DNA from: a bacterium
Lineage (GTDB): Bacteria; Ratteibacteria; UBA8468; B48-G9; DSTR01
Reading direction: 5' to 3'
Assembly: GCA_029551285.1 (NCBI GenBank)
Contig: JAKPFT010000010.1
Span: 1-46,838 of the forward strand
Length of the DNA stretch: 46,838 nucleotides
A program made the translations under genes and the position numbers. The notes under the pieces are model-generated. The model did not search any database. It was not told the DNA's origin and was given only the letters and a program-made list of their open reading frames with translations. Numbering within the stretch: the first letter of the stretch is position 1; the number at the start of each line of letters is the position of its first letter. Shown here piece after piece: positions 17,683 to 26,518 of the stretch.

Positions 17683-20676
17683 TTATTTCCCATAAGCCCT
17701 GATTTCAGCCACATAAAGCCCCTTGGTTACCACCAGACGAATACATGAAGTTTTAATCTCGGGAAATTTGTGGACAATTCTTTCTTTCACATTCCCGGTT
17801 CCGGCGAGAAAAGTTACCCAGTCTTTTCCCTGTAAATACTGAACTTCGTAATCGGATAATACATTCACCGGGTCAGGGTAATATTTGGGTAACCAGGAGA
17901 TAATCTCTAACCTGCCAATGGTCACTTCCCGGGGGAAGGTTATCTGAAGCCAGTCATTTTTCCATGTCTCTTTTAATCTCTTCACCCAGGCGCCATCATC
18001 GGGCTGAACAGGGCCGGCATAGAATCCCCATCTTCTGGTAAACCAGCAGGTACGAATGTCGCCGTCAATAGCAAAAACCGGCGAATCTTTAAAACTGAGG
18101 TAGGTCCAGCTTGAGGAAATTTTCGCATTATTTCCCTCCCAGCAGAGGTTTTTCGGGTCTTTGTCCTTCTTCGGTTCCGCGGCAAAAAGAGCATCCTTCA
18201 GCATCTTTTCCATTATGAGGGTGCCCTTCGGCAAAAATCTATCAGTGTAAATATGAACACCGAATGGTTCAAAGGTGTCAGTAAAACTGCTTTTTTCCAG
18301 TATTACGTAACGGTTTTCCGAGAGAACGAATAGCTGCCTTGCCCCTGTTCCTTTCAGGGCAAACCGGGTCTTCACCTTCTGCGCAGAATCATTCGCCGCT
18401 ATAAGAAAAAAGTTGCTGCGGTGAGCAAAAACCTTTACGGAAATGTTATGGTTATCAACAGAAATCTGAACGGCTGGCTTCTCTTCGGAAACCAGAACAT
18501 CATGCAGGTAGTTCATCTCTCCGGCCAGGGCTCTCAGCATTTCCCAGGCAGCCGGATTGAGGTTGGGATTGGCATAGTCGTGGTACCACGACCAGAAGAG
18601 GAAACCTCTGGCACCCTCAATAATTGAGCGGTAGACCGTATAACGTTGTTCTTTCAGGTAGGGCATCCTTCCCTGAAAGACTTCGTTCGGATGGAACCTC
18701 TGCTCCCAGGCGCGCATGTCAAAGATCTGGGGGTCAACCCACACCGGTTGCTTGGTCCCGCCTATTTCCACCGCGGCCCTCACCTTGGCGATGACACTGG
18801 CCAACCTTCTGGCATTTAACTCCGGATTCTCATAGTGAGGGTAAAGGTACGGGTCAATCCCGAGGATGTCTGTAAGAGACCGGAATATTTCCTGGTAATA
18901 GGCCCCGGGGCTGGTCACCACCGGCTTCACCGGATGATAAGGGTCTAACTCTTTCATTTTTTCGTATCCTTCCAGCAAACCTTCCAGCGACCAGGTGGGA
19001 TGAATGTCAGGTTCATCTCCAAAGTAGTATGCCAGAAGAACCGGGTGGTTTCTAACCTCCTCAACTTTTTTCAGTCCATTGGCCAGGTACTGTTTTCTCT
19101 CCTTAATACACCATGGCCCCCAGATGTTAATGTCGTACAGGAAAAGCTTCAGGTTTCTTTTAGCCAGTTCCTGAAGCCACCCGGGGTCAGCAGAAGCGTC
19201 GGAAACCGTATTAAATCCTGCCGAGGCAATAGCGTCAAGGTCTCCGGTCTTAACGGTCCAGGGGCTGACACCGTGCAAACCAATGGGGAAAAACCTTTTC
19301 CCATTCACCACCAGGACCCCATCTTCCGCAATTCTCACTTCGCTGTTTGAAGGGCCATAGCGGTAGAATATGACAGAATTTTCATCAATCTTACTGTTTT
19401 CAAGGAAAAGAGAAACCTTCAGGGTATACTGCCCTGACGGGAAACCGCTGGTGTCAAACGAAAGCGAACTGTCTGCTCCCTTTGTCAAAACAAAATTTTC
19501 CTGTCGCAACATAACCTTTCCGCTTTTGTCCGTCACCTCATAACTGTAACTCAATTTTTTCAGCAGCGCCGCGTCACAGTTGACGTGAAACAAAGTGCGG
19601 AGAGTGTTATCCTTCATCGTCGCATAGAAAGCATTCCGGTAAGAAGGGTATGTCAAAACAAGCCTGGAACAGCTGCTTGCCGCCGGCAGTGTCTTCCAGA
19701 CAATCTTCACCGGTTTATCCTCCTGATGGCTAATCTGAACACAGACCTGATAGCGCTCAGGCCGAGCCTCTTCAAAAGGAAGCGAAAAAGGGTAAGACTT
19801 ACCAGGCTCCAGAACCAGGGCGACCTTCTTTTCGTATGTGCGGCCATTCCCTGGTGCCGTCAGACTTATTCCCAGCGTATCCTCCTGTTTTTTGCCAGTG
19901 AGATTGCGGATTACACCACTGACCTGGACCACCGGCTCCCCTGCTGCGGTGAGAAAACCTGATACTTTAATATCTTCTATGTCGTAGCCATATCTTGAGA
20001 AGTCCACATCCAGGCCGGTGAGAACGCCGAATCTTTCAGGAACGTGAAATCCGTCTATGGTGGCAAAAGCCTGAGTTGAAGAACCAAAACCAGGCATATT
20101 CCTGCAAAAGTTGATTCCCCAGGTGCCTTTTGTTTCCGGGGAAATGTCAAAGACAGCATAGGGAAGAGCCATTTCCAGATACCAGGCGTTTTCACCGATC
20201 TTTGTTTTTAGAGGAAACTCGGCGTTCCATTCGGCATTATAGATGCTGCCGGCCCTGCTTCCAAGGGCATCGTAAAAAGTTCCTTTGCTGTTAACCATAA
20301 AGTGGTAATAATCAGACTTTGTCCTTCCCGGGTCAAGAAAAATCTCCACGCTGTCATCCATGCAGACTTCCTGGTCTCTTTTGGTACAGGTTGTTCTCAT
20401 CTTTGCAATTTCCGGATGCTGGCATTCAAAAGCAAGATAGAGCGCCTGGTCGTCATACAGGAGAAAAACCTTCGTCCACTGTCTGGAAAGCGGCTTTCCT
20501 TCCATGGTAACAAAATTGTCAATTCTGGCCGCGTTTTTCCAGGCTTCATCTATTTCCCCGTCTATAACAGGAGGCCGCAGGGTCCTTACCGCCTTTACGG
20601 CTTGCTCTTCTCCCCAGCCGGCTATAACGGAAGAAAATAACAACGCCGCGAGAATCCATCTCATTCTTCTTTCCAT
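17683..20676 (-). CDS. Secreted protein: CBM9-like domain, glycosidase-type TIM barrel and discoidin-like domain
   Basis: A 997-residue exported protein. After a signal peptide (about 1-23), residues 30-220 form a CBM9/DOMON-like domain (PPVIDGEIDEAWKNA, then DDSVEIFLDPG and WGINFCRN). About 220-440 look like beta-sandwich linkers. About 445-770 form a TIM barrel (VLVVNGKRFFPIGLHG), with Glu555 in FGDEPDIHP as candidate acid/base and FWSWYHDYANPNLNP. A C-terminal discoidin-like domain contains AIDGDIRTCWF and WLQITFPREV. ATG 20676 is chosen because AAAGGAG lies before it; an in-frame GTG six bases upstream overlaps that site. It lies 17 bases after the glycosidase remnant, so it is co-transcribed. 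Confidence 0.8.
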   Translation of the reverse strand: MERRMRWILAALLFSSVIAGWGEEQAVKAVRTLRPPVIDGEIDEAWKNAARIDNFVTMEGKPLSRQWTKVFLLYDDQALYLAFECQHPEIAKMRTTCTKRDQEVCMDDSVEIFLDPGRTKSDYYHFMVNSKGTFYDALGSRAGSIYNAEWNAEFPLKTKIGENAWYLEMALPYAVFDISPETKGTWGINFCRNMPGFGSSTQAFATIDGFHVPERFGVLTGLDVDFSRYGYDIEDIKVSGFLTAAGEPVVQVSGVIRNLTGKKQEDTLGISLTAPGNGRTYEKKVALVLEPGKSYPFSLPFEEARPERYQVCVQISHQEDKPVKIVWKTLPAASSCSRLVLTYPSYRNAFYATMKDNTLRTLFHVNCDAALLKKLSYSYEVTDKSGKVMLRQENFVLTKGADSSLSFDTSGFPSGQYTLKVSLFLENSKIDENSVIFYRYGPSNSEVRIAEDGVLVVNGKRFFPIGLHGVSPWTVKTGDLDAIASAGFNTVSDASADPGWLQELAKRNLKLFLYDINIWGPWCIKERKQYLANGLKKVEEVRNHPVLLAYYFGDEPDIHPTWSLEGLLEGYEKMKELDPYHPVKPVVTSPGAYYQEIFRSLTDILGIDPYLYPHYENPELNARRLASVIAKVRAAVEIGGTKQPVWVDPQIFDMRAWEQRFHPNEVFQGRMPYLKEQRYTVYRSIIEGARGFLFWSWYHDYANPNLNPAAWEMLRALAGEMNYLHDVLVSEEKPAVQISVDNHNISVKVFAHRSNFFLIAANDSAQKVKTRFALKGTGARQLFVLSENRYVILEKSSFTDTFEPFGVHIYTDRFLPKGTLIMEKMLKDALFAAEPKKDKDPKNLCWEGNNAKISSSWTYLSFKDSPVFAIDGDIRTCWFTRRWGFYAGPVQPDDGAWVKRLKETWKNDWLQITFPREVTIGRLEIISWLPKYYPDPVNVLSDYEVQYLQGKDWVTFLAGTGNVKERIVHKFPEIKTSCIRLVVTKGLYVAEIRAYGK

Positions 20677-20693
20677 CGCCACTCCTTTGTTTC

Positions 20694-21281
20694 TCAGGCT
20701 CTTTCTGCCGACAAAAGGGACAGAGCAGCAAAAACAGGCCCTTCGGTCATACCGCCACCCTCACAGGTAGACCAGGAAATAGAATAGCCCTGCCCGCAGC
20801 CATCAACATCAAAACTGCAGAAAAAGGGATAATCGTTTCCCAGTCCTGGAACTTCCATGCCCCGTAAGCCCAGGGGGACAAACCCGGGAATCTGTTTCAG
20901 CCCGAGTTTGTTATCAAAAAGGTCTGCCAGGTGCTGGGAGGCGCTTCTGTAGCCAGAACCACCCATAAAACTTACCCCGGCCGGATTTCTGCCAAAAAGC
21001 CACTGGACCTGCCGTTCGGCTATTTTCGTATAGCGGCAGGTATTCAAAAGCCTGTTGGCCAGCAGGCAGACTATCGCCACATAGCCAAAGTAAGCGTTGG
21101 TTCCATGACCGTTAATGGCTGTAACCAGATTCCTCGGATTTTTTCTGGCGTACTCCATCATATGGCCAAATGGCGAAATGCTGGTTAATTTTTCTATCCA
21201 CCCCATAAACCGGAGATAGGAATTTTTTATCCTTTCTTGCAGCTGGTCTTTCGGTGAAGGCGTTATGCTTACCGTCTCCAT
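20694..21281 (-). pseudogene. Probable remnant: C-terminal part of a six-hairpin (GH9-like) glycosidase
   Basis: This open frame encodes only 195 residues. It contains AERQVQWLFGRNPAGVSFMGGSGYRS, resembling the end of GH9-type catalytic domains (xxQxxYILGxNPxGxSYVxGxG), and ends in an EGGGMTEGPVFAALSLL helix. GH9 catalytic domains need over 400 residues, so the N-terminal two thirds are missing. The same frame stays open upstream into the end of the PIG-L gene (encoding WSNWWSAEKS before the first ATG), and no good Shine-Dalgarno precedes ATG 21281. Both facts suggest a 5' deletion that fused the remnant to the PIG-L gene. It could still be expressed as a short protein. The family call is from pattern only. 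Confidence 0.45.
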
Positions 21282-21313
21282 AGATTTTTCGGCACTCCAC
21301 CAGTTTGACCATC

Positions 21314-22063
21314 TTATTCCAGGACCAGATGTCCGGCCCGGACCCGAAACTTTTTGAAGCCTTCGGCGTACTTCACCCCGACCTGCTTTCCATACTCTTC
21401 AGAAATTTTTATGGCGAGTTCGTCAAAAGATTTCTTCCCGAGTTCTTCTACAGTTCCGCTCTCGCCGGTTGTTTCCTTTCTCTGGGTTCCAGCCATAATT
21501 ACCTGGCTCCGGTGGCAATAACAGGCCATCTTCTTCCTCTCCAGATAAGAGGTGATATCCTCAAAATAGTTTGGCTCTTTCGTCCTGTAGAAATAGAGTT
21601 CTTTCACAAAATGCGGTTCAATTCCTTCCCTGAGGTGTTCAGGATAAAAGTGGGGAAATCCAGCAAAAACCACGGCTTCAGCCGTTAGCATACCCACGGT
21701 TCTGTGGTCCGGGTGTATCTCATAGGGAAGGAAAGGGTCCAGGGTCATCACCAGGTCAGGCTGCACCTTCCGGATAAGCCGCATGATATTGCCTCTTAAA
21801 TCAAGGGTCGGATACAGAAAGGCGTCTTCTCCATTCAGGAAAAAGACTTCCTTTACCCCCAGCACCCTTGCTGATTCAGCCGTCTCTTTCCTTCTGATTT
21901 CTGCCAGTTTTTCAAGGTCAAGAGACCGGTCATATGTTCCCCGGTTTCCTTTAGTACAGATGAGATAGAAGATTTCGTCTCCGCGGTCAGCGTATTTAGC
22001 CAGCGTGCCACCGCAATAACATTCCGCGTCATCCGGATGCGCCTGGATATTGAGAATTTTCAT
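21314..22063 (-). CDS. PIG-L/LmbE family deacetylase
   Basis: A 249-residue zinc-dependent N-deacetylase-type protein. The hallmark AHPDDAE occupies residues 8-14 and supplies the zinc-binding His and Asp. The second metal motif is IHPDHRTVG, and the CTKGNRGTYD and GEDAF segments are typical. Family members remove N-acetyl groups from amino sugars or glycoconjugates, so it would deacetylate a GlcNAc-like unit from the polysaccharide handled by this locus. There is no signal peptide, so it is probably cytosolic. It lies 48 bases after the last pseudopilin and 32 bases before the glycosidase remnant. Confidence 0.9.
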   Translation of the reverse strand: MKILNIQAHPDDAECYCGGTLAKYADRGDEIFYLICTKGNRGTYDRSLDLEKLAEIRRKETAESARVLGVKEVFFLNGEDAFLYPTLDLRGNIMRLIRKVQPDLVMTLDPFLPYEIHPDHRTVGMLTAEAVVFAGFPHFYPEHLREGIEPHFVKELYFYRTKEPNYFEDITSYLERKKMACYCHRSQVIMAGTQRKETTGESGTVEELGKKSFDELAIKISEEYGKQVGVKYAEGFKKFRVRAGHLVLE

Positions 22064-22111
22064 ATAAAAACATCCTCTCCCGGTGATTTTAAGAAGAGTC
22101 AGCAGCTTCAG

Positions 22112-22684
22112 TTACCGCACCTTCACATTCCACCACTGCACATCCTCCAGTTGTTTCTTCTTCCGCACTTCGCAATGGCCGTCCCAGAAAAGAACCACAC
22201 CAACACCATTGTGCCACTCCGCCGGTTCAGCCGTTCCGCTTACTGCCTGCCAGGCGGTACCAGTCCACCTCATGGCATAGCGATAGTCACTGAGCACATT
22301 TTTTCCATCCAGCAGAAGAACACAGTTGGAGTTGGTCACTTCCTCGGGCGTGTAAACGGTCCGATCAAGATTGTAATTGGTGTAGTATCTTTTTTTTAGA
22401 ACAGGACAGAAGGTATCAGGGAGTTTCGTACCGGTCATATTGGCCCAGATGGTCAAGGAACTGGTCCAGTTAGAGTCACCGGTACTCGCAAGGTGAATGC
22501 CGTGGTCCTGGTCATACAGAGCGATGACAATTTTCAGTTGCTTAAGATTGTTCATACAGGTGGCAGTCTGGGCTCTCATCTTGGCAGTGTTCAGAACCGG
22601 AATGAGAAGCGCGGCCATAATTGCGATAATCGCCACGACTACCAGAAGTTCTATGAGGGTGAAGCCTTTTTCCCCGCTTTTCAT
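22112..22684 (-). CDS. H-X9-DG pseudopilin (type II secretion-like prepilin), copy 4
   Basis: A 190-residue prepilin. The [17 protein letters not shown] cleavage and helix signature starts at residue 7. It then has CMNNLKQL and ends with HNGVGVVLFWDGHCE, the H-X9-DG motif that defines this expanded pseudopilin family. Prepilin peptidase would cleave after the glycine. ATG 22684 is chosen over TTG 22705 because GGGGGA lies before it. The role of these pilins is not established; they abound in saccharolytic PVC-type bacteria. Copy 4 is the most diverged of the set (a shorter middle region and IMAALLIPVLNTA instead of [10 protein letters not shown]). Confidence 0.9.
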   Translation of the reverse strand: MKSGEKGFTLIELLVVVAIIAIMAALLIPVLNTAKMRAQTATCMNNLKQLKIVIALYDQDHGIHLASTGDSNWTSSLTIWANMTGTKLPDTFCPVLKKRYYTNYNLDRTVYTPEEVTNSNCVLLLDGKNVLSDYRYAMRWTGTAWQAVSGTAEPAEWHNGVGVVLFWDGHCEVRKKKQLEDVQWWNVKVR

Positions 22685-22708
22685 ATTTCCCCCTTTTTTC
22701 TTCAACGC

Positions 22709-23425
22709 TTACTGGGGCAAAACGACCGCCCAGCAACCGCTGTTTTCCACGGATTTTTTTGTTCGTGCTTCCACATGCCCGTCGCAGAAAAGGGCATTCC
22801 CCAGGTTACCGTGCCATTCAGCAAAATAGTTTGCTTGTTCACCAGCAGCCCCGCTTGTCATCCAGTTTGTCCCATCGTGCCATAGCCAGCTGCGGTAAGA
22901 CCCACCCCGCCAGGCATCGCACAGAAGAATGACCGAGGAAGCATTGGTAATTTGCTCCGGCTTAATGTTGGTACCAGTTCCGGTAAAACTGGCGTGATAA
23001 ACTCTCCGGTTGACACAGTAAAAACCACCAGTAGGCCCTTTCCAGTTAGGGTGTCCGGCGTAGGCATCCATAAATCGGTAGTAGTTGCTCCCTTTGTAAA
23101 ATTGTCCCTGGCAGAACCAGGGTGGTAATCCTTGAACATAGGTGTGGCTGTTTTTCACTCTGGCGGGACCGCCCAGCCAGTAAATAAAAGGGTAAGCCCA
23201 GGCCTCATCTCCGGTAGGGTCGTCCTTGAAACTTGGCCAGTATCCATCATAGTCATTGGCGTACATGGCAAAGGTAGTACCCCACTGTTTCAGATTGTTC
23301 ATACAGACGGCCTGTCTTGCTTTTGCCCGGGCCTTAGAAAGAGCGGGTAACAGCATAGCCGCCAGAATGGCAATGATGGCTACTACCACCAGAAGCTCAA
23401 TCAAGGTGAAACCGTTTTCTTTCAT
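22709..23425 (-). CDS. H-X9-DG pseudopilin, copy 3
   Basis: A 238-residue prepilin beginning [24 protein letters not shown]. The cleavage site is N-G|FTLIEL, with the glutamate at +5 of the mature form. The [22 protein letters not shown] stretch and the [15 protein letters not shown] end are standard for the family. Tryptophans and aromatics are frequent in the globular part, which could suit contact with carbohydrate (inference). It is separated from copies 2 and 4 by short gaps and belongs to the regulator-pseudopilin operon. Confidence 0.92.
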   Translation of the reverse strand: MKENGFTLIELLVVVAIIAILAAMLLPALSKARAKARQAVCMNNLKQWGTTFAMYANDYDGYWPSFKDDPTGDEAWAYPFIYWLGGPARVKNSHTYVQGLPPWFCQGQFYKGSNYYRFMDAYAGHPNWKGPTGGFYCVNRRVYHASFTGTGTNIKPEQITNASSVILLCDAWRGGSYRSWLWHDGTNWMTSGAAGEQANYFAEWHGNLGNALFCDGHVEARTKKSVENSGCWAVVLPQ

Positions 23426-23440
23426 TTTCTTTTCCTCCCT

Positions 23441-24091
23441 TCAGTAGGTTGGGGACCAATCAATTCCGCTCACACCATAACTGCAAAAATGGTATTGCCC
23501 ACCAGCGACATAGACAGGCCCCATAGGAATAGAATCCACATGTCCGTCAAGGAAAAGCACATTGGCTTTTTCATTGTGTCGGTAAACTGGATGATACGCG
23601 TAGCCATACGACCCCATATACCAGTTATCGTCGTAGCCTGATCCTGTTGACGTGGTAGCGTTGGTATACGCAGCGGCTTCGGTTGACTGGTAAACAGAAT
23701 AGCCGTCCCCCACAAAAATGCAGGTGGACATATTTCTAACTCCCCCTCCGATTAGCCTCACACCGCTGGCGCCTGTATTCATACAAAAGAAATAATTAGT
23801 TGAGCCAGGATATTTCTTTGTCCCGATAGAACAGCGGAGTGTTTCTCTATTGCTGATGTAGGTGGGATGAAGCCGGCTGTGCCACCGCGTATTGTAGGCG
23901 GGGGTGAAACCATCCCAGTCCTGAGCATACATATGAAAAGCCAGCCCCACCTGCTTTAAGTTGGAAAGGCAACTGGCTTTTAGTGCATTCTGCTGTGCCC
24001 GGTTCAGGGCTGGCAGGAGCATCGCGGCTAAAATCGCAATGATCGCAATCACCACCAGAAGTTCAATCAGGGTAAAACCTTTGGTCTTCAT
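23441..24091 (-). CDS. H-X9-DG pseudopilin, copy 2
   Basis: A 216-residue prepilin with [22 protein letters not shown] at the start, [22 protein letters not shown] after the helix, and [15 protein letters not shown] as the H-X9-DG motif. Its middle domain differs strongly from the other three copies, so the set is probably diversified rather than recently duplicated. It lies 12 bases after copy 1, with GGAGGA before the start. Confidence 0.92.
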   Translation of the reverse strand: MKTKGFTLIELLVVIAIIAILAAMLLPALNRAQQNALKASCLSNLKQVGLAFHMYAQDWDGFTPAYNTRWHSRLHPTYISNRETLRCSIGTKKYPGSTNYFFCMNTGASGVRLIGGGVRNMSTCIFVGDGYSVYQSTEAAAYTNATTSTGSGYDDNWYMGSYGYAYHPVYRHNEKANVLFLDGHVDSIPMGPVYVAGGQYHFCSYGVSGIDWSPTY

Positions 24092-24103
24092 GGTTCCTCC
24101 TTC

Positions 24104-24850
24104 TCAATTCTGAGTTGGGTCCCAGTATCTTGTATTGGCGGCTGCATTATAGGGATTGATGCCCAGATTGCTGAACGGAACGGATTCTACATGTCCGTCA
24201 CAGAATAAAATATTGGATATCCTGTTATGATGAGCCCCGCGAGAAGAGGTGTGAATCCAGTAGCCCGGCCTCCAGACAATGGGCGTAAGAGAATGGTCGT
24301 GAGAAAATTCAAACAGGAAAATTTTGCCACCAGGATTTTTTACCCGGGCCAGTTTACCTCCCCAGTTGGGCCGGGCATCGGTGTAAAAGCCCAACCCCTG
24401 AATGCTCGGTGTCGCCAGATACATGTTGGAAGTATAGCGATTCAAAGCCTTTCTGTTACTGGCCCCAGAAGGAGAATATGCATCTCCCCACCAGCATGGT
24501 CGGTATGCCTTGGGACACTGGAAAACTTCCCACTTGTACTGGACATACATAGCCAGGGCCGAGATATAGTTCGGCGTTGTTCTGATCTTGTCGCCAGCGG
24601 TGGCATTATCAAAATAACACCAGCCAGAACTTGAATCTCCCATAGCCCCCAGGGGCGGAATATAGCCAGTGCTGTCCAGTTCGTACATGTAGAGAGCCAT
24701 TCCCAATTGCTTCAGGTTCGCCATGCAGGTTGATTGCTTGGCTTTTTCTATCGCTTCCTGCAAGATTGGCAGGAGTAAGGCAGCCAGCACGGCAATAATT
24801 GCGATCACCACCAGAAGTTCAATGAGCGTAAAACCTTTTCTTTTCTTCAT
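24104..24850 (-). CDS. H-X9-DG pseudopilin, copy 1
   Basis: A 248-residue prepilin: [22 protein letters not shown], then [22 protein letters not shown], and [16 protein letters not shown] at the end. The start is set at ATG 24850, seven bases after AAAGGAGGT; an in-frame GTG nine bases upstream overlaps that site. The ATG overlaps the stop of the GntR/LacI regulator (ATGA), so this pseudopilin is translationally coupled to a sugar-type repressor. That ties the pseudopilin set to substrate-dependent control. Confidence 0.92.
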   Translation of the reverse strand: MKKRKGFTLIELLVVIAIIAVLAALLLPILQEAIEKAKQSTCMANLKQLGMALYMYELDSTGYIPPLGAMGDSSSGWCYFDNATAGDKIRTTPNYISALAMYVQYKWEVFQCPKAYRPCWWGDAYSPSGASNRKALNRYTSNMYLATPSIQGLGFYTDARPNWGGKLARVKNPGGKIFLFEFSHDHSLTPIVWRPGYWIHTSSRGAHHNRISNILFCDGHVESVPFSNLGINPYNAAANTRYWDPTQN

Positions 24851-25995
24851 ATCGTCCACCTCCTTTCTATTTTCCTGACAGTCTCTTTCACCACTTCCTG
24901 GTCAGCCACAAAACTGCTGTCGGTGCTTCTCCGAATCATCAATGTCGGCTTAACTTCTACCGTCACAGAAGAATCAGGGCTTTTCCGCTCATCAAGAAGC
25001 AGATTCAGCGCTTCGCTGATAATTTTTTCTCTTGGTTGTCTCACGGTGGTAAGAGAAATATCAGGTTTGCCTGCTTCTGAAATATCGTCAAAACCACAGA
25101 TAGCCAGGTCTTCCGGAACTTTGTAACTATATCGCCTTACCAGATTCTCCAGGAAGAAAATGGCGAAACAGTCATAGGGCGTTAAACAGGCAGTAATCGC
25201 TCCCTTTCTCTCCAGAAGGAACTGGATTCCTTTCGTAAGAGCCACTCCCTCGGTTGTTCCCAGATAAACAAATTCCTTCCGGAATGACCCTTTTGCCTGT
25301 AAGCACCGGCGGTAACAACTGTACATCCTTTTTCTTAGTTCCTTTCCGTCGTCCAGGTAGGCAATTGCCTGATGTCTTAGGGAGAAGAGGTGCTCCATAA
25401 TGAGAGAAGTTCCGCAGACTTCATCAACCCTAACCTGAGTGGAAGGTAAATCTGTCCAAAAATCATTAATGACGACAAAGTTTATTCCCAGATGGACCAT
25501 CTGCTTTCGTATTTTTTCTTCCGCGGGAATGATATTAGGAAATTTCAGGACATTTTTTACCCCGCGCTCAGCAAAATTCTGGATGAAAAGACCTTCCTTT
25601 TCCTCTTTGTTGTCAGCGTCAGCCACCACAACATGATATCCCCTTTCTTCAGCCTGGAAGATAATCTCTCTCAAAAATTCAACATACATGGAGTTCCTGA
25701 GGTGAGGCACGATGACTCCGAGGTACTGTCCTCCATTGGGAGCGCCCCTGACAAAATTACCCAGGCCCCATTTTTTTTCTATCAGTCCCTCTTTTTCAAG
25801 AAGAGCCAGGGCCCTTCTGACAGAAACTAAACTGACATTGTAAGTACTGGCGAGGGTTCGTTCCGACACCAGGGGATCACCGGACAAAAGGGAACCATCT
25901 CTTATTCTGTCTCTAATAGCAGCGGCGACGACCTCTGCTTTGAAAACTCTTTTCAAAGAGGTCCTGTTTCTCTGCGACGGCATGGTTTCAGCCAT
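24847..25995 (-). CDS. GntR-type DNA-binding / LacI-type ligand-binding transcription regulator
   Basis: A 382-residue regulator of the AraR type. Residues about 17-85 are a GntR winged helix ([33 protein letters not shown], then [24 protein letters not shown]). From about 90 on there is a periplasmic-binding-protein-like domain ([22 protein letters not shown], then [27 protein letters not shown]), which normally binds a sugar. It is the first gene of the operon with four pseudopilins and has a perfect consensus promoter containing direct repeats that could be its own operator. This suggests a repressor released by a sugar, but the ligand is unknown. Confidence 0.92.
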   Translation of the reverse strand: MAETMPSQRNRTSLKRVFKAEVVAAAIRDRIRDGSLLSGDPLVSERTLASTYNVSLVSVRRALALLEKEGLIEKKWGLGNFVRGAPNGGQYLGVIVPHLRNSMYVEFLREIIFQAEERGYHVVVADADNKEEKEGLFIQNFAERGVKNVLKFPNIIPAEEKIRKQMVHLGINFVVINDFWTDLPSTQVRVDEVCGTSLIMEHLFSLRHQAIAYLDDGKELRKRMYSCYRRCLQAKGSFRKEFVYLGTTEGVALTKGIQFLLERKGAITACLTPYDCFAIFFLENLVRRYSYKVPEDLAICGFDDISEAGKPDISLTTVRQPREKIISEALNLLLDERKSPDSSVTVEVKPTLMIRRSTDSSFVADQEVVKETVRKIERRWTI

Positions 25996-25998
25996 GAT

Positions 25999-26033
25999 AT
26001 TTTACTCTTATGTTACTGGTATTTTACTGTTAT
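25999..26033 (-). repeat. Direct repeats around the start of the regulator transcript (candidate operator)
   Basis: ATTTTACTCTTAT (25999-26011) and ATTTTACTGTTAT (26021-26033) differ at one base and are 22 bp apart, about two helical turns. GTTACT between them is a partial third unit. The second copy touches the -10 box. The position suits autoregulation by the GntR-type protein. Confidence 0.5.
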
Positions 26034-26060
26034 TATACTACGGATATTTTTCTTTGTCAA
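26032..26060 (-). promoter_or_regulatory. Consensus promoter of the regulator-pseudopilin operon
   Basis: On the minus strand: TTGACA (26060-26055), exactly 17 bases, then TATAAT (26037-26032), a perfect sigma-70 consensus. Such a strong core suits a repressed operon. The fold-back element begins 12 bases upstream of the -35 box. Confidence 0.8.
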
Positions 26061-26072
26061 GTGCCCCCAACG

Positions 26073-26369
26073 GCTGAAATTCCGACATAAGAGCCAAAGT
26101 GTCAACGAGGGAAGATTTGAAGGCACGCTCTCCCAGGGCGTAGCTACAACACAAGGAGGCAAAGCAGCAGCGTTCCGTAAGCGGACCGGAAAGACAATCC
26201 GCGACGCAATACCTTACTCGGCGGTGTCTCCAGCTCGCCACCGGGCGAGCGAGTTCGCACCAGCAACCGATTGCCTGCATAGTCTTGTCTGCGACGAGAC
26301 CGTGTACACAGAAATCTTCACGAAGTTAGACATACTTCTGGACAACCTTTGTTATGTCGGAATTTCAGC
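26073..26369 (+). mobile_element. Fold-back repeat element, copy A (MITE-like, with 18-bp terminal inverted repeats)
   Basis: The ends are perfect 18-bp inverted repeats: GCTGAAATTCCGACATAA (26073-26090) and its complement (26352-26369). The 4 bp AACG flank both sides (26069-26072, 26370-26373), as expected of a target duplication. Inside are further pairings: GAAGATTT (26111-26118) with AAATCTTC (26312-26319), GGAGGCAA (26155-26162) with TTGCCTGC (26271-26278, one mismatch), and GCTCGCC/GGCGAGC (26233-26250, four-base loop). It is the same element as copy B in reverse orientation. There is no convincing protein in it. It occupies most of the 480-base gap upstream of the regulator. Confidence 0.75.
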
Positions 26370-26515
26370 AACGAGGGAGGTAAAGGCACAGCAGGGGAAA
26401 GTACAGGTACAAAAAACTCATCCGTCTGGTAAGCGTGCCGGGAAAGGCAATCAGCCACGTCTGGCTTGCCCGCGGGCGACGGGAAGCGACCATCAGATGG
26501 GCGTGAGCCGGATAC
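26370..26515 (+). repeat. Diverged, interrupted fold-back element (copy A2)
   Basis: This stretch resembles the inside of copy A. It starts AACGAGGGA-GGTAAAGGCAC, like 26104-26125. It then carries the conserved box GTAAGCG-CCGGGAAAGGCAATC-CCACG (26429-26459) and a GCCCGCGGGC hairpin, flanked by CCGTCTG (26422-26428) and CAGATGG (26494-26500), which pair with one G-U. The bases left of copy A (TCAAGTGCCCCC-AACG, 26057-26072) continue the similarity, so copy A probably inserted into this older copy at AACG. It ends just before the cyclase stop codon. Confidence 0.5.
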
Positions 26516-26518
26516 CTT

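Noticed and set aside
17523-17714. Small minus-strand open frame (63 codons) between the two large glycosidase genes, ending with an ATGA overlap on the downstream start
   Set aside because: It overlaps the 3' end of the upstream gene, has no good ribosome site and a low-complexity, unfamiliar product. The gap 17527-17682 shows no other clear feature.
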